Positions 53,101-63,900 of a stretch of 64,000 nucleotides of DNA are shown one piece after another. The position numbers were made by a program, and so were the translations under genes. Position 1 is the stretch's first letter; each line of letters starts with the position of its first letter. The notes beneath the pieces are model-generated. The model was not told the origin of the DNA and did no database searches. It was given only the letters and a program-made list of their open reading frames with translations. Source of the stretch: Asterias amurensis (Eukaryota; Echinodermata; Asteroidea; Forcipulatida; Asteriidae); the NCBI RefSeq assembly GCF_032118995.1, contig NC_092649.1:21265832-21329831 (forward strand), written 5' to 3'.

Positions 53101-56087
53101 TTCAGTTTAGGGTGTGATACAGACTACATCTGGTCTCAGGAGCCTGTATCAGACTCGAGCAAGCGCCTTGTCTGATACAGACTCTGAGACCTAAAAGCTT
53201 ATACCACATGCTTCTAAAATGTATGTAGTACCTGAAATATACATGGGCAATCTTGTAGCTATGCTTGGGTAGGCTGCTGCAAGCTTAAATCCACGCAAAT
53301 ATTTTTTGCAAGCTTAAAGGAACATGTTGCCTTGGATCGGACGAGTTGGTCTATGAAAACGATTGAAACCGTTGGTTATGAAATGCATATGGTTAGGAAG
53401 ATGTTTTAAAAGTAGAATATAATGATCCACACAAGTTTCACTCAAAATTGCACGGTTTTCATTTTACGTCGCGAACTAACACGGTCGGCCATTTATGGGA
53501 GTTAAAGTTCATCAGCACACTTGCCACAACTTGCAAGTCCATGTGCAAGATTCCAGATACATAAACATGCTTTCTGGAAGCTTGAGGTTGTACATGTGTA
53601 TGTCTTTACCATGCAACCTTTGCAAGCTTGCAAGTGTGTCAATTGCTTGCAGGTAGGTTGCGTGCAAATTGATTCTCATACAAGCTTAAATAATTGCGAT
53701 CTGGTATCGACCTTGCAGCAAGCTTACTTTTCTATATGGGGTTAAACACAAAGGAAAACATAATAACTTAAGTGTGAACAACTGCCTTTGAATGAATGTA
53801 ATTATATTAACAAGTTTGTTGTGCGTTTATTTCTATAGTGACTGCAGCCAGTAGTGAACTTCAACAAGTTGGGAGTACATTCCTGCAGGTAAAGTATCAA
53901 TGAAATGTTATGGTGCACCAACTGACCACTGTCTAAACTCTGTGGTTGAAGTCGATTATTTTCTTTTAACAAAATTTAGTATAATCAAAAAGCTGACTTC
54001 TTCATTTGTCATTAGTACAGATAAGAACTGTCAATATGTTTTCATGCTTGCACTGTTATAATGAGTTATTGATTTCTGAACACATATTTTGTGAAAATGA
54101 AAAAACAAGACGAGCTCGTAGAGAGCACTGTGTACAAAACAATGCATTATGTCGGTTTATAAAACTTGAAGATGCAGAATGCACTACCCGTGTTTGGCAC
54201 CTGAGAGTGTTATGGGTTTCAGAGAATAAATTGGTGTCATATCACTTTATGGAAACACAAAACGGCAAATCTAGAGATACATCGGTCTTGATAATAAGTG
54301 TAACTGTTAAGAACTATAGGAAGGTCCTGAAACTTGTGAACAAATATAAAAGTAATGAATTTGTCAGTAATTTGCACAAAAAACAATTTGCGAAATTTAA
54401 CTCATACTTAAAGGCAGTGGCTATTGGTAATTACTCAAAATAATTATTATCATACAACCTTTCTTGATTACGAGTAATGGGAGAGGTTGGTAGTATAAAA
54501 CATTGTGAGAAACGGCTCCCTCTAAGGTAATGTAGTTTTCGAGAAAGAAGTAATTTTCCATGGATTTGATTTCGAGACCTCAGATTTAGAATTTGAGGTC
54601 TCGAAATCAAGCATCTGAAAGCACACAACTTCGCACGACAATGGTGTTTTTTTCTTTCATTATTATCTCGCAATTTCGACGACCGATTGTGCTCAAATTT
54701 TCCCATGTTCGTTATTTTATGCATATGTTGAGATACACCAAGTGAGAAGACTGGTCTTTTACAATTACCAAAGGTGTCCAGTGTCTTTAAGTTATTGGCA
54801 CAACCGACAAAATCTTTCAATCCCTTTTCTATTTCAGGCTGAAACTTTTTACAATGTGAAACTCACATTACTTTGGTTTTATCTTTGAATTGATGGGTTT
54901 GATCTCCCCTGAATATTACATGTACGTGGATTTTGGTTTGGCATGACTTTGAAAGTATGGAGTGTATTTAGTTGACCCCTACAGTGGTTCTTATATTACT
55001 TTATGTTTTATCCCTCATTGTTTTTTCTGCAGCTGAAACTGGTTGTGAACAAAGGGAATAAGACAGAAAATGTATATATGGGTAAGTTGATATTGGTATT
55101 ATCTGTCCTCGGAAGTTCATACCTCCTGATGCTACCCACCTGTACAAGGCAACTATAGGTCCTGTAATGGAGTACTGTTGTCACATTTGGGCTGGAGCTT
55201 CTGCCTATGTTACCTGCTGCTATACATGTAGAATAGACTGTGCAAGTCTCACGCGCACCGGAGCGAGAAAACACGACAATTGAAGAACTTAATTTTTTTT
55301 ATGAATCAAATCTTTGCTTTAATTTATTCTTAATGCTGAATCTGAACAACAAAAATACCCTATAGAGCTTGTTTAAATTAGTTTTAGCTTTTTAAACAAG
55401 CACAATTATCGGTTTAAGTCTATGTATAGACGAAAGTAAAACTCTGGGACAAGGATGTTTGTTTGATCTTAAATTTTTTGAAACCCCATTTGTAAATGTA
55501 TGTGCCCGAATGTGAAACTACTCAAAGCTGGTTTATACGCGGACGCACAATGATCGCAAGGGCGTTAGATAAACGCGTGACGCAGTTTAAAGAGGAAGCT
55601 TGAGTAATTAGGGCAAAGTTTCATAAAATCTCTTTACAAAGTTAATTGTTCCACCCCCACTGGAGGTGTTTCCTACACAATCCTTATATCTGCCCGCGGC
55701 CAGGCCAGGTTTCTCAGTAATTTGCTAGTGTTTTTACATATTTTTTGTTCTTCCCTTTTTATAACCATTGTATTGCTTTTTTTGTAAATCTTTGATGTGC
55801 AATTTTTTAACACATGTTTGTGTTTTTCATATTTGCTGGCAAATAAAATGAAATGAAATGAAATAAAATGAAAAGAAAAAAAAGCTTCAGTGAAAGGAGA
55901 ATAATCTGCATTTTTCTAGAAAGTAACAGACAATGTTTTTTGTCATTAGGAATAGAGACAATGTGTACAAAATGATGTATATGACTTTTTTCTTTTACTT
56001 TTGTTAACAGAACTTTCAGTGCCACAGTTTTACTCATTTCTCCATGAGATGGAAAAAGCCAAAATGAGTCTGGAGTATTTTAGTTAG
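47118..56087 (+). CDS. COMMD7: COMM domain-containing protein 7
   Basis: Nine coding exons: 47118-47204, 49331-49384, 49755-49857, 50571-50627, 51298-51335, 52177-52267, 53839-53888, 55033-55081 and 56011-56087. Splice sites are canonical and the frame continuous: 201 aa (human 200). The N-terminal helical part includes LNKFNEEQFKQIV, LVVHLDDFARDEGIS and LVNLGLSEEKSSHLSDQWK. The C-terminal COMM domain reads TLMVNQLMDMEWKFGV, then LQLKLVVNKGN and PQFYSFLHEMEKAK, very close to human COMMD7. COMMD proteins assemble into the Commander complex, which recycles membrane cargo from endosomes; COMMD7 is also linked to NF-kB control. The first ATG is used; another in-frame ATG (47142) is eight codons later and equally well placed. 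Confidence 0.95.
47515..48135. mobile_element. Cluster of family D MITEs
   Basis: At least five partial or whole copies of the 'gaaaagtttccgtatggcgc' / 'caccactttttcat' unit lie head-to-tail or head-to-head (about 47518-47580, 47585-47660, 47700-47775, 47758-47895, 47935-48075 and 48090-48130). All share the 'tacctcaatgagatatccc' subterminal block. In COMMD7 intron 1. Confidence 0.75.
48165..48690. mobile_element. GGGCCC foldback MITE carrying a family G arm
   Basis: 'gggcccatattcataaagcc' at about 48168 and 'agtcatgaaattgggccctg' at about 48668 are the ends. 48384-48430 is a family G hairpin arm ('ggtaacgtaaccctcctacc'). A second foldback ('gcagtgcgtgtgcgatg' and 'tagcgtgcacgcactgcc') lies at 48510-48590. 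A single arm of the same outer family is at 49690-49720. Confidence 0.55.
48818..49190 (+). repeat. tRNA-derived SINE family S
   Basis: 'cgtggccgagcggttaagag', 'gggacgtaaagccgctgg', 'agcaccttgtaaaccattac' and the tail 'gcgttataaatacgg'. B box damaged ('gtgtggggttgtgtcc'). In COMMD7 intron 1. Confidence 0.7.
50374..50507. mobile_element. TTAA MITE family A, copy 10 (internally deleted)
   Basis: Left 85 bp and right 45 bp of family A joined ('ggcactattggtaattactc ... gtgagaatactggctttgac ... gtgtccagtgctttaa'). Confidence 0.7.
50865..51055. mobile_element. TIR MITE (GGCCGAGTCACACTGCAG)
   Basis: 'taaggccgagtcacactgca' at 50868 faces 'ctgcagtgtgactctgcctt' at 51030. The subterminal dyads 'cgcaaagagaacacattcta' and 'agaatacgttctctttgcg' make it a near-complete foldback. 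About 185 bp. Confidence 0.8.
51432..52055. mobile_element. TTAA MITE family A copy 11, interrupted by family F
   Basis: Family A from TTAA at 51432 to 'aaaggtgtcca' at about 51870, then family F (about 51873-52041: 'tcgatttcaccaaactcttc' to 'gtttcgtgaaatcggttg'), then 'cagtgccttta', the end of family A. The F insertion falls in GTGTCCAGTGCC. Confidence 0.75.
52510..52735. mobile_element. Perfect-arm foldback with GAAACGTTGAG
   Basis: 'tttgcggtaacaccatgtaa' at 52513 faces 'ttacatggtgttaccgcaaa' at 52711, with 'gttctgaaaagaaccgttgg' / 'ccaacggttcttttcagaac' inside and a centre of 'gatcgtcgttctccagaaga'. The arms are almost identical, so it is young or conserved by conversion. In COMMD7 intron 6. 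Confidence 0.85.
52914..53190 (+). repeat. Tandem duplication of about 165 bp
   Basis: 'ctattaggttcggtttaggg', 'tgtgatacagactacatctg' and 'cgccttgtctgatac' occur at 52932-53018 and again at 53093-53180. Each unit has an internal dyad ('gtgatacagact' and 'agtctgtatcac'). Confidence 0.8.
53275..53750. mobile_element. Foldback with GCAAGCTT ends, holding part of MITE B
   Basis: 'gctgctgcaagcttaaat' at 53275 faces 'ccttgcagcaagcttac' at 53712, with several 'tgcaagcttgcaag' motifs. 53314-53505 is the left half of family B, inserted at the TTAA of 'agcttaaa'. Confidence 0.6.
54006..54443 (+). other. Unassigned open frame in COMMD7 intron 7
   Basis: 145 codons open in an AT-rich intron, longer than most chance frames nearby. 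The predicted peptide has a CxxC near the start (FSCLHCYNE), a basic patch (KTRRARREHC) and a Lys-rich C-terminal half. No family was recognised. Its last dozen codons run into a family A MITE, which argues against a maintained gene in its present form. It could be a remnant of an unknown repeat or pure chance. Confidence 0.25.
54408..54790. mobile_element. TTAA MITE family A, copy 12
   Basis: TTAA flanks at 54408-54411 and 54787-54790. Near full length, orientation like copy 1. Confidence 0.85.
55110..55205 (+). mobile_element. LINE remnant (reverse transcriptase C-terminal block)
   Basis: The translation gives PPDATHLYKATIGPVMEYCC then HIWAGA, the motif 'LYKA.IRPVMEYCSHIWAGA' of jockey/CR1-group LINE proteins. 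Only about 30 codons are left. It follows closely after the exon ending at 55081. Confidence 0.7.
55630..55880 (+). repeat. LINE 3'-end remnant with AAATG tail
   Basis: A non-coding 3' UTR ('tgctagtgtttttacatatt', 'cctttttataaccattgtat') ends in about six 'aaatgaa' units. Probably the 3' end of the LINE whose coding scrap is at 55110-55205, or a related copy. Confidence 0.55.
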
Positions 56088-56644
56088 CAGCTTTTAGTAT
56101 GCTCATCAGCATGCATGGACATCAGGTACCACTCTTTATTATCTCCTTTTCTAAAGAATTCTCACGTGGAGTCCAAGTCGAACAAAGACAAACTTTGCGG
56201 GGTCTATTGTTTTAAATAACTCACACGGCCCAGTGGGTAGGTTCACGCAGCTGTGTGGTGCATACACTCTGTGGACGTTTCTTAAGAAAAACAAATATTC
56301 TTCAACACTGTCATGACTGAAAAGTAACAGTGTGGATGTGTACGTGTATGTCAACATAGTGTTTCAAATCCCTTTATTTTGTGGACCTCTTTTGTTCCCA
56401 GGTCCACAATTCGTATGTAGCCATTGAACACCTTTTGGTTCCCAAGTTGCAGGAATTTGCACAGGTTGTGTGACTGATACAGTTAAAATTATCTCCATTT
56501 GTATTTACTGTACTCTAAATTTCTATTTTGTAATTGAATAACAAATTTGTAATTAATATTTTATTATGGCTAACAGCAATTAATATAATGTTTTATGCAC
56601 AGTTGTACTGTTCATGAACAGTGTATAAAGTAAAGAAGAGGCCC

Positions 56645-56825
56645 AAATATTGGCAGCATATTGCGCCACAGCACCTTGTAAACCATTACATGGTGCTATG
56701 TAAAAGGAGTAGGTCTCGCACTGTAATTCAAATGTAGTTCCACATACCTTGCAGGAAAATACTGAATGTTGAAGAGCTTTGAGCGTCACTGAGTAACGGA
56801 TATGTGCGCTATGTAAGAAGCCACC
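56645..56825 (+). repeat. SINE family S, 3' half
   Basis: 'gcgccacagcaccttgtaaa', 'agttccacataccttgcagg' and 'tgagcgtcactgagtaacg', then 'gcgctatgtaagaagcc'. Confidence 0.65.
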
Positions 56826-56909
56826 ATTAAATATGCTGAGTAAGCTTAATATTAACTCAAATTATGTACATGTAACAAAACAAAGACATCATGTAAATGA
56901 GGCTTGTTA

Positions 56910-57295
56910 TTAAGCCTGGGCGACAATTGGAAATTACCACTCGACTAGTCGCCCCTCAAATAGTCGTGACTTTGACACTAGTCGCGACTAATTCTTTATT
57001 CCAAAGATCTATTCCAGCATGTTTGCCGGAAGCGCAATATACTAAAAGCAAATGTGCTGAAAGGATTGAAGGGTTGTGTCACTGATGCCTGATTGTGTTT
57101 TCTAATTAAATTATGTTGTGAGAGAATAGTTGAGAGCGACACATTGGTTCACCGAACAGGAAGTCGCGACTATTTTTGTGGTAGTTGTAAAGCACGATTT
57201 AGTGAGTGATTGAAAAAAGGTAGTCGCGACTCCACTAAGCAATTAATAGTCGCGACTTCGACATACACTTAAGTCGCCCTGGCTTAGTTACCAGG
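56910..57295. mobile_element. TIR element (AAGCCTGGGCGAC)
   Basis: 'taagcctgggcgac' at 56912 faces 'gtcgccctggctta' at 57272. Subterminal 'cgactagtcg', 'agtcgcgacta' and 'tagtcgcgactt' repeats. About 380 bp, non-coding. A related terminus ('aagcttgggcgatatc') lies at 18555. Confidence 0.75.
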
Positions 57296-57860
57296 CATAT
57301 TTAAAATAATTTTTTTTTTTGGGGGGGGGGGTCATAATATGATCATATATTTTATTTCAAAAACAGTTATGTTTTGGCACTTTATGATGTTGCTGAAGAC
57401 GTTTTAAACAAGCACCTCAAGCAGAATATTGTACATATATGACATGGTTTGAGGGTGACTAGTCGATACTAGACCCCCGAGGTATTGCAAGTTGACAAAC
57501 TAGTTCCCGAGGCAAAGCAAGGGAAAATTACGACTGTGAAATAAAATGCACCGTAAATATTAGTTTGTTCATTGGATGTCGCTGGAGCGATGTTCGTGCG
57601 TGTTTACAAAATGGTACCACGATCATAAAGCGCATGACAAGTAGAATAGCGCCTGGGCTTCGTTAATACTCGCGTGCGCACTTGGAAAATAGCAAGAAGA
57701 GCACCTATGTAGCACCTGATAATGAATGAACCAGTAAGAACTCGACTCTCGGTTATGAATATGTATGAGGTATAGTAACATAATATAATAACTTTACACC
57801 AAGTAAGTTCTAGTAAGATGTTTTAAAGAAATAAAAATGTGCAGAATAAAACAACATTTA

Positions 57861-58562
57861 CAAAGTCTTGTGTTTGAAAAGTTTGGTTTAATGGCTTTTT
57901 TAACCCCCAATATTATACAATGGTTATTACAAAGTAAAGCGTACAAAAATAAAGTTACAAAAGTTATATTTTTGCACATTTGACCATCAGGCAATAGCAT
58001 TAAGCACTGCAAAGCAATTTCTCTTATAATGTGCATCCTTACCATAAATGATATAAATCTACCCAAGTTTACACTGTATTTATATACAGTAATGTTTAAA
58101 ACCGCAACCCACAAAAAACTGCAATAACTGCAAACACATGAACCAACATTGGCCAATTTTTGTTTGTTGTTGTTTTGTTTGTTGGGATGTTGGGCACCTC
58201 TGTTGAAGCTTAATATTAAGGCCATCGCAGCAAAAAAGAAAAAAAACTTTCCCACAACTGCAGTAGGTCAAATGTTTGGAATTTAAATTATTCAGCACTC
58301 TTGTCTAAAAAGGCAAACAATTTACAGGTTAAGCCAATTTACATAGGCTTAACTTCCAGAGTTACATGGGTACAACATAAAAAATGCACCATGTCAAGTA
58401 ATAAGCACAACTCTCTATTTCAGTTAAATAACCTGTAATGATTGACAAAATTCAAGGCTTAAATTTTAGGGGAAAATCCACATGGAGGTACATATTTAGT
58501 GAACCACAACTTGTTGTCAAGACCAAATCAAAATGGAAAAATTATTTTTTATAAAAAAAATA
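57861..58562. other. Convergent intergenic stretch
   Basis: AT-rich sequence between COMMD7 and the ITIH-like gene. No exon, RNA gene or repeat was recognised with confidence. A minus-strand open frame at 57794-58255 has no family motif. Confidence 0.4.
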
Positions 58563-58945
58563 ATATGGCGTGTCATGGCCTAGTGGTTAAGAGCATCGGA
58601 CTCGAGCTCTGGTGTGGGTTCGAATCCCCAGCCGTGACCCCTATGTCCTTTAAAGCAAGACACTTTTAACCATGATGCTTCATCCTTCGGATGGGACGTA
58701 AAGCCGTCGGTCCCGTGTGTTGTGTAAAGCACATAAAATAACCGTGGATTTGTCCCGGAGTTCCTGGTTTAATTAGCACCATATTGTGCCACAGCACCTT
58801 GTAAACCATTACATTGTGCCATGTAAAAGTACATGTAGGTCTCATAAACCAAAACTTAGTCCCACATACCTTGCAGGAAAATACTGAATGAGAGCTTAGA
58901 AATAGTCGTATTAAGCGCCTAATAAAAGTTGTGTATTATTATCAT
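58563..58945 (+). repeat. tRNA-derived SINE family S, full length
   Basis: Head 'atggcctagtggttaagagc' and 'gggttcgaatccccagcc' with no internal insertion. Body 'gatgggacgtaaagccgtcg' and 'agcaccttgtaaaccattac', tail 'aataaaagttgtgtattatt'. Confidence 0.78.
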
Positions 58946-59309
58946 TATGAGAGTTTAATGGCTCAATGATAAAGCAACTGGCCTTGGGCCTCTTACTCTT
59001 TGGTCCATTGTAAATTTAGAGCCCTGAAAACCATGTTTAGACAAAACCAACTTTAATTTTAACTCAAACTTCCTATTTATAGCTGTAATTAAATCATCAA
59101 TCTTTTTACAATGTACCAACCAACTAAAAACTATAGCACCAAGCTTTTGGACAGAACAACGTTGATTCTATTTGGTTGTTACCACCTCATTTTGTAATTT
59201 TTTTTTCTTTTTTTTTTTAAATACAGACACTAAGCGTCATGTAATTCTTGTTGTATAAAATATTATTTAAAAAAATAATTATTGTGTTATGAAATTTATT
59301 ATTTTCAAA

Positions 59310-60040
59310 TTAAAGTCACTGGACACTATTGGTAATTGTCAAAGACCAGTCTCCTCACTTGCTGTATCTCAACATATGCATAAAATAACAAACCTGTGAA
59401 AATTTGAGCTCAATCGGTCATTGATGTTGCAAGATAATAATGAAAGAAAAAACTAACTTGTCACACAAAGTTTTGTGCTTTGAGATGCTTGATTTCGAGA
59501 CCTCAAATAATTTGTTGAAAATTACTTCTTTCTCAAAAACTAAGTTACTTCAGAGGGAGCCGTTCCTGACAATGTTTTCAGCTCCCCATTCCTCATTACC
59601 AAGTAGGTTTTTATGCTAAAACTATTTTGAGTAATTACCAATAGTGTCCACTGCCTTTAAAGGCAGTGGACACTATTGGTAATTACTCAAAATAATTATT
59701 AGCACAAAACCTTACTTGGTGATGAGTAGTGGGCAGGTTGATAGTATAAAACACTGTGAGAAACGGCTCCCTCTAAAGTAACATAGTTTTCGAGAAAGAA
59801 GTTATTTTCCACGAATTTGATTTCAAGACCTCAGGTTTAGAATTTGAGGTCTCGAAATCAAGCATCTGAAAGCACACAACTTCATGTGACAAGGTGTTTT
59901 TTTCTTTAGTTATTATCTCGCAACTTCGATGACCAATTGAGCTCAAATTTTCACAGGTTTGTTATTTTATGCAAATGTTGAGATACACCAAGTGAGAAGA
60001 CTGGTCTTTGTCAATTACCAATAGTGTCCAGAGTCTTTAA
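59310..60040. mobile_element. Two family A MITEs back to back sharing one TTAA
   Basis: Copy 13 (59310-59660) and copy 14 (59657-60040) are in opposite orientation and share the TTAA at 59657-59660 ('cactgcctttaaaggcagtg'). The outer TTAAs are at 59310-59313 and 60037-60040. Confidence 0.88.
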
Positions 60041-60288
60041 GTAAAGTCTCCATTTCATATAAGAAGTTTGATTTATGTATTGCATACATGTAGCTATTCA
60101 TCTACATGTACATGTACATGTATGTTTCTATTTTTTTCTATACAAATTGTATAAAACTTATGGCCATTTAGTCCTAAAAAGAAGGTCTTAAAAATGCTCC
60201 TTTTGTCCACCTTGATACAATCTACATTATGGATTTTGTAGTAAAAAGGCAAAAAAACACTGATATAAAATATTAAGATTATGAATTT

Positions 60289-60900
60289 AAGAGTAAAAAC
60301 CAAGTGTCCAGTACTGGGTAGTGATGGTATGAGTTATTGCCTCATCACTTGAAGGGTCTTCAGGTACTTTTTGTAGGACACAAAACACAATATCCACAGA
60401 TTGCATTAAACTCTCACAGTTTGAAATTAATGATGGTAGAAAGCTTCCCTTCAAATATTACTTGCTGAGGTGCTGTATACTCTTTGACATAATGAGTACA
60501 AGTCTCAAAAATAATTTTCGTCTCGTAGATGAAAATTATTTTAGCATGTTAGAAGTATTTTTGTGACATTGTTTTACTCATTTCTCAAAAACTACAGCAC
60601 CTCGGCAAGTAATATTTTCAGGGAAGCTTTCCACTATCATTATCTTCAAACTAAGCAAGTTTAATGGAAATCAGTGGACACTGTGTTTTGTGTAATACAA
60701 AAAGTACCCAAATCCTTTACGAGTAAAAACCAAGTGTCCAGCAGCCGATTTCCCAAAACTTTACGCAACTGCGTAAGTCAACTTGTGCAACGTCTGGGCA
60801 ACGTTTTTGCGCAAGTGGACTAACGCAGTTGCGTAAAGTTTCGTGAAATCGGCTGCAGTACTGGTATATGATGGTATGAGTCATTGCATCATCACTTAAT
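60289..60900. repeat. Foldback flanked by 65-bp direct repeats, one split by family F
   Basis: 'gagtaaaaaccaagtgtcca' plus 'gtactgg' and 'gatggtatgagttattgc' at 60291-60352 recurs at 60721-60741 and 60855-60900. The second copy is interrupted by a family F foldback (60742-60854, 'cagccgatttcccaaaac' to 'ttcgtgaaatcggctg') with CAG on both sides. Between the direct repeats, 60425-60655 is itself a foldback ('tagaaagcttcccttc' and 'agggaagctttccac'). Confidence 0.7.
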
Positions 60901-60908
60901 CATGCTAA

Positions 60909-63900
60909 TTACATTGTCCCAAAGAGATCGGATAAAAGGTAGTCTGTATAATGACCTTTGATAATTCCATCTGCACTATCATGAGATGCCATCCAACAGC
61001 TAACTCTCTTCTTACGTACGTCGTTGTTGCGAGATCCTCCCCGCACTTTAATATGGCGCCCTCGTATGACTAGTTCACCGCTCTGTCCATCGTGTGGTTG
61101 GCTGTTGTTGACACCAGGTACTCTGTCTGTGGTGGATACATGCACTTTGGTATGCTGGAATTGGCCTTTATGGGAAACAGAATTTATTAACATGTTATGA
61201 AATGTCCCAGAGATATAGGATTTTCCAGCCAATTGCAACAATAATCCATTCATTTAAACACCCGGTTTATTCAATTTCTTTTAAAAATGAATGCTTCGTT
61301 GAATCCGCATTCAACAGTCAAAAGGAGTAATTCAATTTCACTGGTCAAATCAGATCATTCAATTTCATTATGCCCCAAGACTCATTCAATGTCATCAAAG
61401 CAGCAGCAAGAGCTGGTCAACCACTCACTGTCGTCAAGTATAAATAAGTAGTAGAAATTTGACAAAAAAACGGTCTAAGTGTAATCTTGAATGCCTCTTA
61501 ATGAAATCTGTTATCTTTTCAGACAAAGCAAGTTCAATTTTAACTGATTTTGTTAAAGTCTTGGTAAATAAAACCTGTGTTATTATTCAAATTGCATCTT
61601 ACCAATAAGTCCCTGTGCTCCATCCGAGAGTCCACTCCCATCATTCATAAAGAATCCCATGAAGCTAGGCTTCTCTTTGTTAGAAGGCGGCATCTTGTGT
61701 CGAACAACAGTGAATCCGATACCCTGGCCTAAAGTAACGGTTGCCTGTCGACCATCTACAGCAATGTGAAGTGGACCTAGTTGCAGTGTTGTCTTGCGTC
61801 CCCATTGAATTCTATGATTAATATTGATGGTGATTGTAGAAGGAGTAAACCACATCTCATAGACTCCTGTACTCTTTGGTGGAGAGTAGATGCCACCTAT
61901 TTCACCGATATATGTCCGCTCCTTTTGTTTGCTCTTCGGTGACGATTTAGCTATGATTTTACCATTGATGAACAGACCTGAATGGAAACATGTGACATGT
62001 ATGGATAGTGGGTGAGTTTTCATAAAGAATCGTCGTTTTATATTTTCAAAGAAAAAGGAAGGTGTGATGAGAGATACAAATTTTCCTCCTACTTTAATCT
62101 GATTTCCTTTTTCTTTCTTGTTTGCATTTAAAAAAAAAGTGGAATTGTTATTAAAATACCTGAAAAAGCAATACCATGTAGGTGACCTAAATTGTCCTAT
62201 AGCCTTTTTACTTGAGACAAATGTCATGCTTGACTAAATTCAAAAGTTTTCATATTACAGTTTGTTATACCATATCAAACATAAGTTCTAAAATTCTTAT
62301 TGCATTTTTCGCAAAAACTTTCACAAACAAACCTGATATCTACAAACAAAGGCCATCACATGTTTAGCACCACCACATCACATGTTCATAATAAATTTAT
62401 GGCCACTTTGGTGATAAAAAACTTGTATTTGATATTCTTTTCTGTACTAAACTATTTCAATATCAATTAATATAACTCGTGTCTACTTTTTATGTTTCAA
62501 AGTGGATAGTATCAGAAAGAAGCTAAACCTAAATGCATTTCAATCAAATGAAAATAGAAAGAGAACATGCCTGTTTTCACTGTTTTTAATGTTTTTACTG
62601 CATGCAAGTATTTGAATAGACCCTGCCCATGAAATACCATTCACGCATGCGCACAGACCCTATTGGTTGGCAAACGCCATATAGAGATGTGCACTAAGCA
62701 GACCCACAATCGTGTCTGCGTCATGCAACCATGTAGTTGCATACAAAACAGCACAATCTTCCCTCATTTTGCCAACCAAAATGTTAGTGTGCTCACGCGC
62801 GCTACATGCCATTTACATATTTCATGGGTCTATTACCATTTTGGGGATCTAATCAAGATTAATTGAATTTAATTGAAATTAAAACAAACCTCTTCTTTTA
62901 TCTTTGACTAAGCTGAAGATGTCGTCAGCGTGTCCATTGATGTCGAAGCACAGAGACACATTGCTCTTGGGAACATTGACTACAAAGTGAGGATCACCAT
63001 CTGTGGGAAGAGGTTCACATCAATGCAGTGTTAGAGGTAACTGGTTTTCAGGCACTGAGTTACACCGATTCAGACTGGTACGCCAGAGTCTCGCTGAACC
63101 AAATAGATTAGGAGTGGCTCGACCCAAACCATTTTTTCTTTCAGACAGGCGAACTGAACATAACATTTACATTGGCTGGGCTCATGAAAAGATCAGCGTC
63201 TGAAACCAAGACGCTGCTGAGTCGTTCCGAACGACTGCAACAGTCGATCTATCGACTTCTAGCGCATCCAGACGTTTCACATAGTTAATTCAGAATTTTG
63301 ATTGACGCAATTCTGGAGCGCCTGTCTGAAACAAATGTATTACTTTTGTACATGACGATGCTTCTGGCTCAGTCATACATTTGTAGGATGTCATGCCCGA
63401 GCGGTTTAGAGCTTCAAAATTTAAGCTCTGGTGGTTTGGTCATTAAGGTGTGGGTTCAAGTCCTAGTCTTGACACTTCTGTCCTTGAGCAAGATACTTTA
63501 CTACAATTGCTTCTCTTCATCTGGGGTGTATACAAATTATACTGTGTATAAAAAAGCCTTTGGAATGCGCTGGCAGCCTGGGGCTGTATACTCCCCATCA
63601 GAGAGCTGAGAAAGGTAATTTTATTAGCCTAATGGCAAGGGCACTATTGTAAAGTGTATTGATATGGTTCTTGTAAAATGTGCTACATAAGAACTATAGT
63701 TAATTTATTTTTACCCTTGCTCATAATAATATTGTACCCGTAAAGAAGTATAGTTAAAAAAATATAACATTGTTTATTTCGGGTGAACAGTTTCATAAAA
63801 GTTCCCCTCAACATTGGAAGTTGACAAACCAGTTTTCGAGGCGAACTAACTTCCAATACCTTGGGTAGCTAATAACGACTGTTCATTCTCAAATCATGTT

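Larger units (their letters stand above)
56088..57860 (+). other. Probable COMMD7 3' UTR
   Basis: No exon was recognised after the stop at 56085-56087. AATAAA occurs at 57830-57835 and again about 15 bp later. The interval holds a SINE S 3' half (56645-56825) and a TIR element (56910-57295), so an earlier, non-canonical end is possible. Confidence 0.35.

Noticed and set aside
57794-58255. 153-codon minus-strand frame downstream of the ITIH-like gene
   Set aside because: Composition is that of AT-rich non-coding DNA. No motif, and it lies in the convergent gap.
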